In this document: positions 40,650 to 49,828 of the stretch, in pieces
Layout of the letters: every line of letters begins with the position of its first letter
Position numbering within the stretch: the stretch's first letter is position 1
From: Nocardia niwae NBRC 108934 = DSM 45340
Lineage (GTDB): Bacteria; Actinomycetota; Actinomycetes; Mycobacteriales; Mycobacteriaceae
NCBI RefSeq assembly: GCF_001613465.1
Contig: NZ_BDCK01000015.1
Location: 703,674 to 767,673 of the forward strand
DNA length: 64,000 nucleotides
Direction: 5' to 3'
Made by a program: the position numbers and the translations under genes
Notes under the pieces: generated by a model
Seen by the model: only the letters and a program-made list of their open reading frames with translations
The model's database searches: none
What the model was told of the DNA's origin: nothing

Positions 40650-42338
40650 TCACCACCGCCAGGGAACCCTGTCGGTGGGCAAGGATGTCGGCACGGCTCG
40701 CTCCGGGGCCTGATGACTCCCGACCTCGAGCCATGCGGCGCAGTCGGTTGGCAGTACTCCGTCCGGCAACGGTTCGCTGGACAGCAGCACCCGCTCGTGG
40801 CCGGGCAACGCCGTCGGAGCGCTCGAGACATTCACGACGCACACCAGGCCGGGCGGACGATGGAGCGCCAAGATCCCCGGAGCGCTGGGCAGCCAGGACC
40901 AAGCGCCCTCCCCGAGCGCCGGGTGGTCCCGGCGCAGACGCAGCGCGCTGCGATAGAGCTCGAGCATCGAGTCCGGCTCGCGCTTCTGCAGTTCCGCTGT
41001 CGACGACACCCAGCGCTGAGGCTGCGGCAGCCAGGGCGGTGTGTCGCCGGGGCTGAAACCGAACGGCGGCCGGAATCCGCTCCACGGCAGCGGGACGCGG
41101 CAGCCGTCGCGTCCGCGCGCGGTATGACCCGAGCGCTCCCAGGTCGGGTCCTGCAGCACCTCCACCGGGAGATCCTCGAGCTCCTCCAGACCGAGTTCCT
41201 CGCCCTGATAGAGGTAGGCGCTGCCGGGAAGGGCGAGCATCAGGAGCAATGCCGCTCTGGCGCGCCGGCGCCCGAGTGCCACGTCGACGGGGCCGTGCGG
41301 TTCGTGCTGCGAACCCCCACCGCGGGTGGACGCGCGGCCGTAACGGGTCACATGCCTGGTGATGTCGTGGTTGGACAGCACCCAGGTGGGTGGCGCCCCG
41401 ACCGCCTCGAGGGCCCGAGTCGTGGAGTCGACCACGGCACGCAGAGCGTCGGCGTGCCAGGAACAGCGCAGGAAGTCGAAGTTGAACGCGGTGTGCAGTT
41501 CGTCCGGACGCACGTAGCAGGCGAGGCGCTCCGGTTTGGCCACCCACGCTTCGGCGACGAAGACGCGATCCGGGCCATAGGACTCCGCGATCTCGCGCCA
41601 GCTCCGATAGATGTCGTGCACTTCCGGCCGGTCCCAATGGGGATGGTCGGTCCGATCCGGCGGCTCCATGATGTCCTCGTGATCGGTCTGGATATCCGGG
41701 AGATCGGCGTGCTTGACCAAACCGTGCGCCACATCGATGCGGAAGCCGTCCACACCACGATCCAGCCAGAAACGCAGGATCGTCTCGAACTCGGCGCGGA
41801 CGTCCCGGTGCTCCCAATCCAGATCGGGCTGATGGACGTCGAACAGGTGGAGATACCACTGTCCGTCCGGCACGCGAGTCCATGCCGGGCCGCCGAACAC
41901 GCTTCGCCAGTTGTTGGGCGGTCCGCCGGAGGGTGTGCCGTCCCGGAAGAGGTAGCGCGCTCGCTCCGGTGCACCGGGCCCGGCCGCCAGTGCCCGCTGA
42001 AACCACGGGTGCTGATCGGAGGTGTGATTGGGGACCAGGTCCACGACGATGCGCATCCCCTGCGCGTGCACCTCCTCGATCAATGCTTCCGCGTCGGCGA
42101 GCGTGCCGAACCGGGGATCGATGTCGCGGTAGTCCGCGACGTCGTAGCCTCCGTCCGCCATCGGCGAGGGGTACCAGGGAGTTATCCATATGGCGTCGAC
42201 GCCGAGGTCACGGAGATAAGGCAGCCGAGACCGGATACCGGCGATATCGCCGAGACCGTCGCCGTCGCCGTCGCCGAAGCTTCGGATGTAGATCTCATAG
42301 ATCACGGCGTCGCGCCACCAGGGAACATCAGCGGTCAT
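40650..42338 (-). CDS. GH13 alpha-glucosidase / oligo-1,6-glucosidase-type enzyme
   Basis: A 562-residue enzyme of the usual length (~530-570). WWRDAVIYEIYIRSF opens the (beta/alpha)8 barrel; VVDLVPNHTS, GFRIDVAHG (nucleophile Asp), VFVAEAWV (acid Glu) and LSNHDITRH (third acid Asp) form the full catalytic set. QGEELGLEEL precedes the C-terminal domain. It would split terminal alpha-glucosidic bonds of maltose, isomaltose or similar sugars in the cytoplasm. It is divergent from an SDR across 136 bases. Confidence 0.93.
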   Translation of the reverse strand: MTADVPWWRDAVIYEIYIRSFGDGDGDGLGDIAGIRSRLPYLRDLGVDAIWITPWYPSPMADGGYDVADYRDIDPRFGTLADAEALIEEVHAQGMRIVVDLVPNHTSDQHPWFQRALAAGPGAPERARYLFRDGTPSGGPPNNWRSVFGGPAWTRVPDGQWYLHLFDVHQPDLDWEHRDVRAEFETILRFWLDRGVDGFRIDVAHGLVKHADLPDIQTDHEDIMEPPDRTDHPHWDRPEVHDIYRSWREIAESYGPDRVFVAEAWVAKPERLACYVRPDELHTAFNFDFLRCSWHADALRAVVDSTTRALEAVGAPPTWVLSNHDITRHVTRYGRASTRGGGSQHEPHGPVDVALGRRRARAALLLMLALPGSAYLYQGEELGLEELEDLPVEVLQDPTWERSGHTARGRDGCRVPLPWSGFRPPFGFSPGDTPPWLPQPQRWVSSTAELQKREPDSMLELYRSALRLRRDHPALGEGAWSWLPSAPGILALHRPPGLVCVVNVSSAPTALPGHERVLLSSEPLPDGVLPTDCAAWLEVGSHQAPERAVPTSLPTDRVPWRW

Positions 42339-42474
42339 CGTCGCGCCCTTCTCTCGGCTCGTTCCAGGCCGGGTACCCGGAATCGCAGGAGGTAACGTCG
42401 GGGCGGGTCGAGGGGATCAGCGGGTGCGGGGCTGGGCGCGGTGTGTTCTTCGGCGGGCCGGGTAGTCGCGGAAC

Positions 42475-43302
42475 ATGGGTACTACAGCTCCACTTCCGGA
42501 AGAACGAGCAGGCGCTCCGCGGCGAGCCGTGGTGACCGGGGGAGACTCCGGGATCGGCGCCGCGATCGCGGTCGCGCTCGCCGCGGGCGGGGCCGACGTC
42601 GGGCTGACCTTCCGCAGCGACCAGCGGGGTGCGGAGGACACCGCGACGCAGGTGCGCGAGCAGGGCAGGACCGCGGCCGTGCGCCGCCTCGACCTGGCGA
42701 ACCTGCCGTCGGCCGCGTCGGTCGTCGACGAACTCGCCGATGAACTCGGCGGCATCGATGTACTGGTGAACTGCGCGGGTACCGGGTCGGCGCAGAGGGT
42801 GATGGAGATGGACTTCGCCACCTGGCGGCACGTGCTGTCGGTCGACCTCGACGGCGCGTTCCTCTGCGCCCAGCGCGCCGCCGGACACATGATCGCGGCG
42901 GGCAATGGTGGCCGGATCATCAATATCACCAGCGTGCACGAACACGCCCCCCGCGTCGGCGCCGCGCCCTACTGCGCGGCCAAGGCGGGGCTCGGCGCGC
43001 TGACCAAAGTGCTGGCGCTGGAACTCGCCGAACACGACATCACCGTCAATTCCGTGGCGCCTGGCGAGATTTCGACACCGATGACCGGTCAAGAAGACGT
43101 CGATCCGCGTGAGCAGTCGCGCCCCGGCGTCCCCCTGGGGCGAACCGGTCATGCCAAGGAGGTAGCCGCCGTGGTGAGGTTTCTGGCCACGCCGGAAGCG
43201 AGTTATGTCACCGGCGCGTCCTACGTCGTCGACGGCGGCATGCTCCTGATGGGGCCGCAGGCGAGCAGCATGTTGAGTGATGAGAAATGGCGCACGCCTT
43301 GA
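42475..43302 (+). CDS. Short-chain dehydrogenase/reductase (FabG / glucose 1-dehydrogenase-like)
   Basis: A 275-residue classical SDR. TGGDSGIGAAIAVAL binds the cofactor, NCAGTGS is the NAG-type motif, ITSVHEH carries the Ser, and YCAAKAG holds the catalytic Tyr and Lys. It lies between two glycosidase genes and would oxidise or reduce a hydroxyl; a sugar substrate such as glucose is possible from context but not shown by sequence. It ends 26 bases from the convergent GH1 gene. Confidence 0.9.
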   Translation: MGTTAPLPEERAGAPRRAVVTGGDSGIGAAIAVALAAGGADVGLTFRSDQRGAEDTATQVREQGRTAAVRRLDLANLPSAASVVDELADELGGIDVLVNCAGTGSAQRVMEMDFATWRHVLSVDLDGAFLCAQRAAGHMIAAGNGGRIINITSVHEHAPRVGAAPYCAAKAGLGALTKVLALELAEHDITVNSVAPGEISTPMTGQEDVDPREQSRPGVPLGRTGHAKEVAAVVRFLATPEASYVTGASYVVDGGMLLMGPQASSMLSDEKWRTP

Positions 43303-43328
43303 ATTCGCGGATGTTCTCGGGGTGAGTC

Positions 43329-44678
43329 CTACCGGTCTGCTACGGGGCTCAGGCAGCTGGCGGGCGGATCGACGAACACGCAGATGGCCGGGCCGCGGGT
43401 GGGGCGGTAGTTGTCGGGGACTCCGCCCGCGGCAATGACCTGCGTGTAGGTGCCGACGGCGTCGGTGGGGCGGCGGGTGAGCGTCGGGTCGGTGCGCACG
43501 TCGACGGTGTAGAGGCCGAAACGCGGTGTGTAGCTGCCCCACTCGTAGTTGTCGGTCAGGCTCCAGTAGTTGTAACCCATGATGTTCATGCCGTCGGCTT
43601 CGGCGCGCTGAATCCAATAGACGGTGTCGCGCAGGTGATCGCTGCGGGTGTAGCCGTCGGCTCGTGGACGTCCGTTCTCGGTGGGCATCCCGTTCTCGAC
43701 CACGTACAGCGGTTTGCCCGGCAATCGGCGCGAATAGTATTGCAGCGCGTAGTAGATGCCCTCGGTGCGCAACGGCAGGTCCCAGATCTGCGGTCCGGGC
43801 AACGTGGGCATCGCCGAACCGCTCGCCCGCACGACGGACTCGATCAGCGACTGCGCCGGGTCGAAGGCGAAGTAGTAGTCCACACCGACGTAGTCGAGCC
43901 GATCGGCGATGCGGTCGATCAACGGACCGTTGACCTGCGCCTCGGATCCGGCGACATAGCCCATATTGCTGGTCACCTGCGCGCCCGGCTGCCGCTGGTG
44001 GATGTAGTCGTATGCGGCGTTGTGCGCCTGGGCGACTCGATCCAGCATCTCACCGGCGTCCGCGGCGCCTCGGCGGACCTCGTGCATGATGTAGGCGACG
44101 GGCTCGTTCACGGTCACCCACAAGGGATTGCGCGAGGCATACCGGTCTACGACGGCGCGCATATTGGCCAGCCAATCGTCGACCATGCGCGGATTGCGCC
44201 AGCCCCCTCGGTCGGCTGCCCACCCGGGGTACACCCAGTGGTCGAGGGTGATCATGGGGCGCATCCCGGCCTGCTCGACGCTCGCGATCACCGCGTCGTA
44301 GAAACGAAATGCGCCCTCGTCCCAGACACCGGGGGCGGGTTGCACACGCGCCCATTCGATCCCGATCCGGAACACTCGCACCCCGAGGTCCGCCGCGAGC
44401 TGGATGTCCGAGGCGTATCGGCCGTAGAAGTCGACCGAATCGCCCAGGCCGTCGTAGCCGGGTGTCGCGCCGACGTACCGCGTCCAATTGCTGTCTGGCG
44501 CATGGCCTTCGGACTGGAATCCGGAGGTCGAGACCCCCCAGAGGAAGTCCCCGCCCAGCGCCGGTAGGCCTGCGACCGGCTGAACCGGCGGGGCTGCCGG
44601 GGAATGCGTGGCGAGCAGCAGGGTGGATGCCGCGCCGGCGAGCGCGGCCAGGACATGCCGACGGAACCGAGATCGCAT
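43329..44678 (-). CDS. Secreted GH1 beta-glucosidase
   Basis: A 449-residue protein with a signal peptide (MRSRFRRHVLAALAGAAS, cleavage near SPAAPP). GGDFLWGVSTSGFQSEG opens the barrel, VTVNEPVAY carries the acid/base Glu and LYVVENGMP the nucleophile Glu. YWSLTDNYEWGSYTPRFGL is the aglycone-side motif. Family length is ~440-480. The enzyme acts outside the membrane on beta-glucosides, unlike the cytoplasmic GH13 enzyme next door. The last ~30 residues contain two Cys that may form a disulfide. Confidence 0.94.
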   Translation of the reverse strand: MRSRFRRHVLAALAGAASTLLLATHSPAAPPVQPVAGLPALGGDFLWGVSTSGFQSEGHAPDSNWTRYVGATPGYDGLGDSVDFYGRYASDIQLAADLGVRVFRIGIEWARVQPAPGVWDEGAFRFYDAVIASVEQAGMRPMITLDHWVYPGWAADRGGWRNPRMVDDWLANMRAVVDRYASRNPLWVTVNEPVAYIMHEVRRGAADAGEMLDRVAQAHNAAYDYIHQRQPGAQVTSNMGYVAGSEAQVNGPLIDRIADRLDYVGVDYYFAFDPAQSLIESVVRASGSAMPTLPGPQIWDLPLRTEGIYYALQYYSRRLPGKPLYVVENGMPTENGRPRADGYTRSDHLRDTVYWIQRAEADGMNIMGYNYWSLTDNYEWGSYTPRFGLYTVDVRTDPTLTRRPTDAVGTYTQVIAAGGVPDNYRPTRGPAICVFVDPPASCLSPVADR

Positions 44679-44747
44679 GGGCCCAGACTAACCGCGGCGC
44701 TCCACCGATGGTCGGAATCCGCGTATCAGCGCGATTCGAAGACAGCG

Positions 44748-45329
44748 CTATTGCATGGCGAAGCGCAACAGTGCTTGCATGTCGCCCTGCTTGATCTTCC
44801 CTTGCCGATTGAGCACTTCCAGCTGCCACTGGTCGCCGTTGCGGAAGGCGCGCGCCACCGCGTTGGCGTTGTCGGTGCCGAGCAGCGAGGGCCAGATGTC
44901 GGCGACTTGCTGGCTGCTGCCGCCGGTGGCGTCGTAGATCTTGAAGGAGATGTTGTTCGCCTTGTCGAAGGAGCTGCCCTTCTTGAAGGCGGCGGCGACG
45001 AAGATGATGGCGTCGATCGCCGTGGGGACGTCGGCGAAGGTGACGTGGATGGTCTCGTCGTCACCTGAGGCGGCGCCGGTCTGCTCGTCACCGGTGTGCG
45101 CCACCGAGCCGTTGCCCAACGGGTCGAGCGAGTCGAGTCCCGCGAAGCGCACCGGCTCGCTGCCCTGCATGAGGACGGCGATCAGATCGAGGTCGACCCC
45201 ACGTTTGCGACGTGCCCAGCCGAGCGCCCCGCCGCTCGTGCCGGAGGACGGGTCCCAGCTCACCCCCACACTCAATTTCGCGATACCCGCGAGGTCCGCG
45301 GCGCCGTCTTCTTTCCTGAGCGTAATCAC
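44748..45329 (-). CDS. TerD-family calcium-binding stress protein
   Basis: A 193-residue protein, the usual TerD length. GVSWDPSSG, DLDLIAVLM and a DETIHVTFADVP block supply the acidic residues of the two Ca sites. TerD proteins are linked to tellurite and general envelope stress, usually in groups with TerB/C/Z; here it stands alone. No signal peptide. Confidence 0.93.
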   Translation of the reverse strand: MITLRKEDGAADLAGIAKLSVGVSWDPSSGTSGGALGWARRKRGVDLDLIAVLMQGSEPVRFAGLDSLDPLGNGSVAHTGDEQTGAASGDDETIHVTFADVPTAIDAIIFVAAAFKKGSSFDKANNISFKIYDATGGSSQQVADIWPSLLGTDNANAVARAFRNGDQWQLEVLNRQGKIKQGDMQALLRFAMQ

Positions 45330-45437
45330 GACATCAGGATACTGATGACGGCCCGTCGCGCCCGGCCGTCGAATCCAATGGCCGCGCAGGGTCGTCCGAG
45401 TGCGGTGCGCATCGCACGGATGTCGTCGCCGGAACGG

Positions 45438-46376
45438 TCACCGATTCATGTGTCGCGCCCACCAAGCCCTCATCAGACCGGTTGCCCCGACTTGCGCTCG
45501 CCGCCGGTTCGGCACGGTGGCGCGGTGGTCGAACACCGCGAAATCGCTGTCCTCGATGCGGTCGAGGATCTCCGAGTACAGCGTCGCCGCCGTCGTGACG
45601 CACGGACGGGAACGACGGTGCAGCAGGGCGATTCCGCCGCGTGCGTAGCGGTAGATCTCGCGGGTGAGCGCATGTTGCGCGGCCAAGGCCTTGCGAATCC
45701 GGGGCTCGGTCCGCTGCCGTGCCAGGCACCAGTGCAGCAGGTCGCGGTCGACGCCGAAAGCGGCCAGCTCGTCGGCTGGCAGATACACCCGATCGCGTAA
45801 CAGGTCTTCGCCGACATCCCGCAGGAAATTGGTGAGCTGGAACGCTTTGCCGAGCGCGGCGGCATACGGCGCCGCCTCATCGGTGCAGGTGGTCCCCAGA
45901 ACAGGCAGCAGTTGCAATCCGATCACCTCGGCCGAACCGTAGATGTAGGTGTCGAGCGCACCGCGGTCGGGATAGTCGGTCACGGTCAGATCCATCCGCA
46001 TCGAGGCGAGGAAGGCGTCGAACAGGGCCGTGGGAATGCGATAGCGCTCGGCAGTGTCGAGAACCGCGGGGAGAACGTCGTCGGCATCGGCGTTCCGGTC
46101 GCGGAAATACGCTGCCAGTGCGTCCAATTGCCGGGCCCGTTCGGCCGGTTCACGATGCGGATCGAAATCGTCGAGGATGTCGTCGGCCCGGCGCGCGAAT
46201 CCGTACAGGGCGTGCACTGCGGGGCGCTGATCGGGCGCGAGCATCCGCGTTGCCAGGAAAAAGGTCTTTCCGTGGCGAGCGTTCAGCTGTCGGCAGTGCC
46301 GATAGGACCGGTGCAGTTGCGGGTCCCCGGGCCGGGTGGGGGCGAGGTCGGTGCGGGTCATCTCGATTCCGTTCAC
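45438..46376 (-). CDS. crtB: Phytoene synthase CrtB
   Basis: A 312-residue enzyme. GTG 46376 is chosen because it overlaps the crtI stop as GTGA; ATG 46361 is a possible later start. KTFFLATRML, YGFARRADDILDD (first Asp-rich motif), YIYGSAEVIGLQ and GKAFQLTNFLRDVGEDLLRDRVYLP (second Asp-rich motif in its NxxRDxxED form) are all present. It joins two GGPP into phytoene at the membrane surface. Third gene of crtE-crtI-crtB. Confidence 0.96.
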   Translation of the reverse strand: MNGIEMTRTDLAPTRPGDPQLHRSYRHCRQLNARHGKTFFLATRMLAPDQRPAVHALYGFARRADDILDDFDPHREPAERARQLDALAAYFRDRNADADDVLPAVLDTAERYRIPTALFDAFLASMRMDLTVTDYPDRGALDTYIYGSAEVIGLQLLPVLGTTCTDEAAPYAAALGKAFQLTNFLRDVGEDLLRDRVYLPADELAAFGVDRDLLHWCLARQRTEPRIRKALAAQHALTREIYRYARGGIALLHRRSRPCVTTAATLYSEILDRIEDSDFAVFDHRATVPNRRRAQVGATGLMRAWWARHMNR

Positions 46377-47914
46377 GGTCGACGAATGATGCGGCTGGTG
46401 GTGAGCGTGGCTCGTACGGGGACGACGCGGCGACGCCGGGCAGGCTCGAGACCGGTGACGCGATCCGCGGCCAGCCGACCGGAGATCAGCACCGGCGGTA
46501 TCCCCACACCGGGGACGGTCGAGCCACCGGCCAAGACGACATTGTCGATGCCGCGGATCATGTTGGCGGGCCGGAACGGGCCGGTCTGGGTGAAGGTATG
46601 CGCCAGCGCGAACGGACTCCCGGCGAGCATGCCGCGGCGAGCCCAGTCGGCCGGTGTGTCCACGCGCAGCAACTCGGCATCGCCGAGCCGCGTACCGAGA
46701 CGATCCTGCGCGACCTCGAGCATCTGCTCGGCGTAGCTCGCTCCCGCACTGTGCCAGTCGATTCGGCCGCGTTCGAGGTTCGGCGCCGGTGCGAGGACGT
46801 ACAACAGGTCCCGTCCCGGCGGGGCCAGCGATGGATCGGTCGCCGTGGGACGGGTGACCAGCAGCGAAGGATCACGCATCACCCGCCCGTGGACGATGAC
46901 GTCGCGAAACGATTCCGCCCAGGCCGCCCCGAACAGCAGGTTGTGATGCGAGATCCCGGGTTCGGGCGCGCACCCGAGATGGGCGATCACCGCGGACGGG
47001 GCGGAGGTCAGCGGCACCGGACGCCGCGGCGCGCGGGCGAGCAGGCGGTAGGCCTCGTGCAGTTCCGTTGTCAGCACCACGGCGTCGCAAGGGATTCGCT
47101 CGCCGTCCGGGGTGCGCACGCCGGTGATGCGCGAGCCCGTGCGCTCCAGGGCGGTCACCGCGGTGTCGTACCGGAATCGGACACCGGCCTCGGCCGCCGC
47201 ACCGGCCAGCGCCTCCGGAAGCGCACGCATGCCGCCCTGCGGAAAGAACACGCCGCCGACGGTATCCATATAGGCGATGACGGCATACGCGGCCAGCGCC
47301 CGGCCGGGCGCGACGCCCGCGTAGAGCGATTGAAAGGTGAAGACCCGCCGCAGATCCGGATCGCGGATGTAGCGGGCGACCGCACGATCCCATCGGCCGA
47401 ATCCACCCAGGGCGATCAACCGCGCCAGCGCGGGAGTGATCATCGACAGCGGTGAGTCGAAGTTCGCCGCGATGAACCGATCCATCTCCGCGCGGTACAG
47501 CCGCGTCAGCCAACTCCTCAGACGGCGATATCCGTCGGCCGCGCCGGCGCCGGCGAAGTGGCGAATCTCCTCTTCCATCCGCTCGGCGCCGGTGTGCACC
47601 CGCAGCGTTCGTCCTCCGGCGAAATGCGCGTGGTACGCGGGTTCCACCGGCGCCAGCCGCAGGTGGTCGGCGGCCCGGGCTCCGGCGGCCGCGAAGACGC
47701 CTTCGACGAGGTCCGGCATGGTCAGGACCGTGGGACCGGTGTCGAGGCGGTAGCCCGCGAGATCCGCGTATCCCGCGCGTCCGCCCGGTACCGGATCGCG
47801 TTCCACCACGATCACCTCGCGGGACCGGCCGGCCAGGTGCAGGGCTGCGGACAGTCCCGCCAAGCCGGCTCCGACGATCACGACCCGGTCGGTAGCGCCT
47901 TCGACGGTGCGCAT
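46373..47914 (-). CDS. crtI: Phytoene desaturase CrtI
   Basis: A 513-residue FAD enzyme; AGGAGGAATTCATCG precedes the ATG. VVIVGAGLAGLSAALHLAGR binds FAD, GRAGYADLAGYRLDTGPTVLT is the family's second motif, and the C-terminal GGSTVPGVGIPPVLISGRLAADR is the CrtI signature. It introduces double bonds into phytoene, giving neurosporene or lycopene; the number of steps cannot be read from sequence. It is 16 bases after crtE and overlaps crtB by four. Confidence 0.96.
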   Translation of the reverse strand: MRTVEGATDRVVIVGAGLAGLSAALHLAGRSREVIVVERDPVPGGRAGYADLAGYRLDTGPTVLTMPDLVEGVFAAAGARAADHLRLAPVEPAYHAHFAGGRTLRVHTGAERMEEEIRHFAGAGAADGYRRLRSWLTRLYRAEMDRFIAANFDSPLSMITPALARLIALGGFGRWDRAVARYIRDPDLRRVFTFQSLYAGVAPGRALAAYAVIAYMDTVGGVFFPQGGMRALPEALAGAAAEAGVRFRYDTAVTALERTGSRITGVRTPDGERIPCDAVVLTTELHEAYRLLARAPRRPVPLTSAPSAVIAHLGCAPEPGISHHNLLFGAAWAESFRDVIVHGRVMRDPSLLVTRPTATDPSLAPPGRDLLYVLAPAPNLERGRIDWHSAGASYAEQMLEVAQDRLGTRLGDAELLRVDTPADWARRGMLAGSPFALAHTFTQTGPFRPANMIRGIDNVVLAGGSTVPGVGIPPVLISGRLAADRVTGLEPARRRRVVPVRATLTTSRIIRRP

Positions 47915-47930
47915 CGATGAATTCCTCCTG

Positions 47931-49049
47931 TCAGGCGACGCGTTCGGTGCAGGCGGCGGCCATGCTGTCGAAAGCGGCGCGCATCGGTGCGGCGAAGAAC
48001 GCGGGGGACAGTGCGCTGCGTGCCCTGCCCACCCGCTCGGCGATCATCTCCTCGATCCGCGCGGGCGCACCGGACTCGGCGATCAGCGTGCGGGCGCGGG
48101 TGATCTCCGCGGCGCCGAGCCGTGGACGATGCAGCAGTTGCGACAACTCGGCCCGCGCGGCCGGAGTCGCCATCTCGCGTGCGAGGACCACCACGCTGGT
48201 CGCGGTGCGTTCGCCGAGATCGGTGTCGGCGGGTTTTCCGGTCACGGCCTGCGTGCCGAAGATCCCGAGCATGTCGTCGCGCAACTGGAATGCCTCACCG
48301 ACCGCGGCGCCGTATCGGCCCAGTGCGTCCAGGACTGTCGAGTCGCACCCGGCCATCGCGGCGCCCATCTCCAGGGGGCAGCGCACGGTGTAGTTGCCGG
48401 ACTTGGCCTGTGCGATCGCCAGTACCGCGGCCAGCGGCGGCTCGGTGCGCGCGTCATTGAGCAGGTCGGCGAACTGGCCCGTCGCGAGTTCCACCCGCAT
48501 GCTGTCGTAGCGCGGCCACACTCGGTCGAGCGCGGACGCGGCAATGCCGCTCTCGCGCAGCATCTGCTCGGCCCACACCAGGCACATGTCCGCGAGCAGT
48601 GTCGCGGCGGACTCGCCGTAGCGGACGGAGGAGCCGGGCGCGCCGGTGCCGCGGTGCACCTCGGCGAACCGTACATGGGCGGACGGGGCGCCGCGACGGG
48701 TCGCGGACTGGTCCATGACGTCGTCCTGCAGCAGCGCGAACGCGTGCAGCAGTTCCAGACCGGCCGCCGCGCGCAACGCGGCCGGGTCGTCCGGCGCCCC
48801 GCACAGCCAGCCGAGATACATGAAGGTCGACCGCAAACATTTGCCGCCGAGGGCGTATTGGCGCAAGACGTCTTGCGCGCCCAGGCGGCGCAGCGCACCA
48901 GGGCACGCTCGGGCGAGGAAATCGCCGATCTCATCGAGCACTGCACGCCGCGTCGCGTCCCGCCACAGCGCGAAGGGGGTCGCGGCGCCGAGGACCGGGA
49001 TCGCGCCGACCGGGTCGGTCGCGGTTGCTTCGGACGACACGATGCTCAT
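47931..49049 (-). CDS. crtE: Geranylgeranyl diphosphate synthase (CrtE/IdsA type)
   Basis: A 372-residue polyprenyl synthase, ATG 49049 with GGGGATCGGGA before it; the open frame extends 19 codons upstream without a good site. GGKCLRSTFMYLGW, LLQDDVMDQSATRRG (first DDxxD) and QLRDDMLGIFG (second Asp motif) are intact. It extends IPP/DMAPP to C20 for phytoene. It leads the carotenoid operon. Confidence 0.92.
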   Translation of the reverse strand: MSIVSSEATATDPVGAIPVLGAATPFALWRDATRRAVLDEIGDFLARACPGALRRLGAQDVLRQYALGGKCLRSTFMYLGWLCGAPDDPAALRAAAGLELLHAFALLQDDVMDQSATRRGAPSAHVRFAEVHRGTGAPGSSVRYGESAATLLADMCLVWAEQMLRESGIAASALDRVWPRYDSMRVELATGQFADLLNDARTEPPLAAVLAIAQAKSGNYTVRCPLEMGAAMAGCDSTVLDALGRYGAAVGEAFQLRDDMLGIFGTQAVTGKPADTDLGERTATSVVVLAREMATPAARAELSQLLHRPRLGAAEITRARTLIAESGAPARIEEMIAERVGRARSALSPAFFAAPMRAAFDSMAAACTERVA

Positions 49050-49095
49050 TCCCGATCCCCTTCCTACGTCTCGGGTCACTACCCGCACCTCAGTG

Positions 49096-49101
49096 ATTCT
49101 A
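49096..49101 (-). promoter_or_regulatory. Probable -10 box of the crtE-crtI-crtB operon
   Basis: On the minus strand TAGAAT lies about 47 bases before the crtE start, a good -10 match. No clear -35 is seen, so an activator or alternative sigma factor may be needed. A GATGCA element (49110-49115), also part of the inverted repeat at 49664, lies just upstream. Confidence 0.45.
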
Positions 49102-49115
49102 CGCATAACGATGCA

Positions 49116-49610
49116 CTATCGAGGCGAGAAGCAGCCCTGCCGCGTTTGAAAGTCACCCGCGAAGCCGAAACCGCCGCTGCACGTCGGCGCCGTGACGCCG
49201 GTGACCGCGACCGTCGCACCGGGACCGGCGATGCCGATCGACAACCCGGGGCGCACACCGCTGTTCGTCACCGTTGCTCCGGGGCCGATGGCGATCGCGG
49301 CGGGGCCGGAAAGGTACGACGAGTCGGAGGCCGCGCGGCCGCCGTTCTGTGCGATCGCCAGGGAAAGGCTGGTCGGCTCGGCGTCGGCGCTGGCTGCTCC
49401 ATCGAAGCCGTAGGCGGCCGCGGCTCCGCCTGCGCCACTGTTCGCCGAGCACGACCCATCCGCGCCGGTGTCCTGCGTCATCGAAGGGCCCGGAGCGGGG
49501 CACTCCGCCGGGGCGGCGGTGGCGGTGGGTGCGGCGACCAGCACACCCAGCCAGGCGGCTCCGGCGCCGGCTGTCAGTCCGAGTGATCGCGTGAGAGTGA
49601 ATCGGTCCAT
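49116..49610 (-). CDS. Secreted Ala/Gly-rich protein, DUF6764-like
   Basis: A 164-residue protein with a signal peptide (residues ~1-33, cleavage around ATAAPA). The mature part is Ala/Gly rich with regular GPGATV repeats and paired Cys at ECPAP, GSCSAN, PTCSGG and QGCFSP, as in the DUF6764 secreted proteins of Nocardia relatives. Function unknown. It is located upstream of crtE on the same strand, 66 bases away, and its own upstream region holds the TGATGCA inverted repeat. Confidence 0.7.
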   Translation of the reverse strand: MDRFTLTRSLGLTAGAGAAWLGVLVAAPTATAAPAECPAPGPSMTQDTGADGSCSANSGAGGAAAAYGFDGAASADAEPTSLSLAIAQNGGRAASDSSYLSGPAAIAIGPGATVTNSGVRPGLSIGIAGPGATVAVTGVTAPTCSGGFGFAGDFQTRQGCFSPR

Positions 49611-49663
49611 GACGTCCTCCGGTAGGGAGCTTGTGCTTATAGGGCTTCACACTACCCGCCTAT

Positions 49664-49684
49664 TGATGCAAAATCGATGCATCA
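49664..49684. promoter_or_regulatory. Inverted repeat TGATGCA-N7-TGCATCA
   Basis: Perfect seven-base arms (49664-49670 and 49678-49684) in the gap between the secreted-protein gene and the MerR regulator gene. Its GATGCA core recurs 11 bases apart on the plus strand and once more near the crtE promoter (49110-49115). It is a candidate site for the MerR regulator. Confidence 0.5.
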
Positions 49685-49828
49685 TGAAAATTTCTCGGAA
49701 GGAGCGGGACGACGTGCTGATCTGGACGCCGCCGAGCGGCGGCTCGGCCTGCGACGTCATCGAAGCCCGGCAGAGTTCGACGCCGGGCGGATCGCGCCGC
49801 GACCATCCGGGGCGGATGCGATCCGGCG

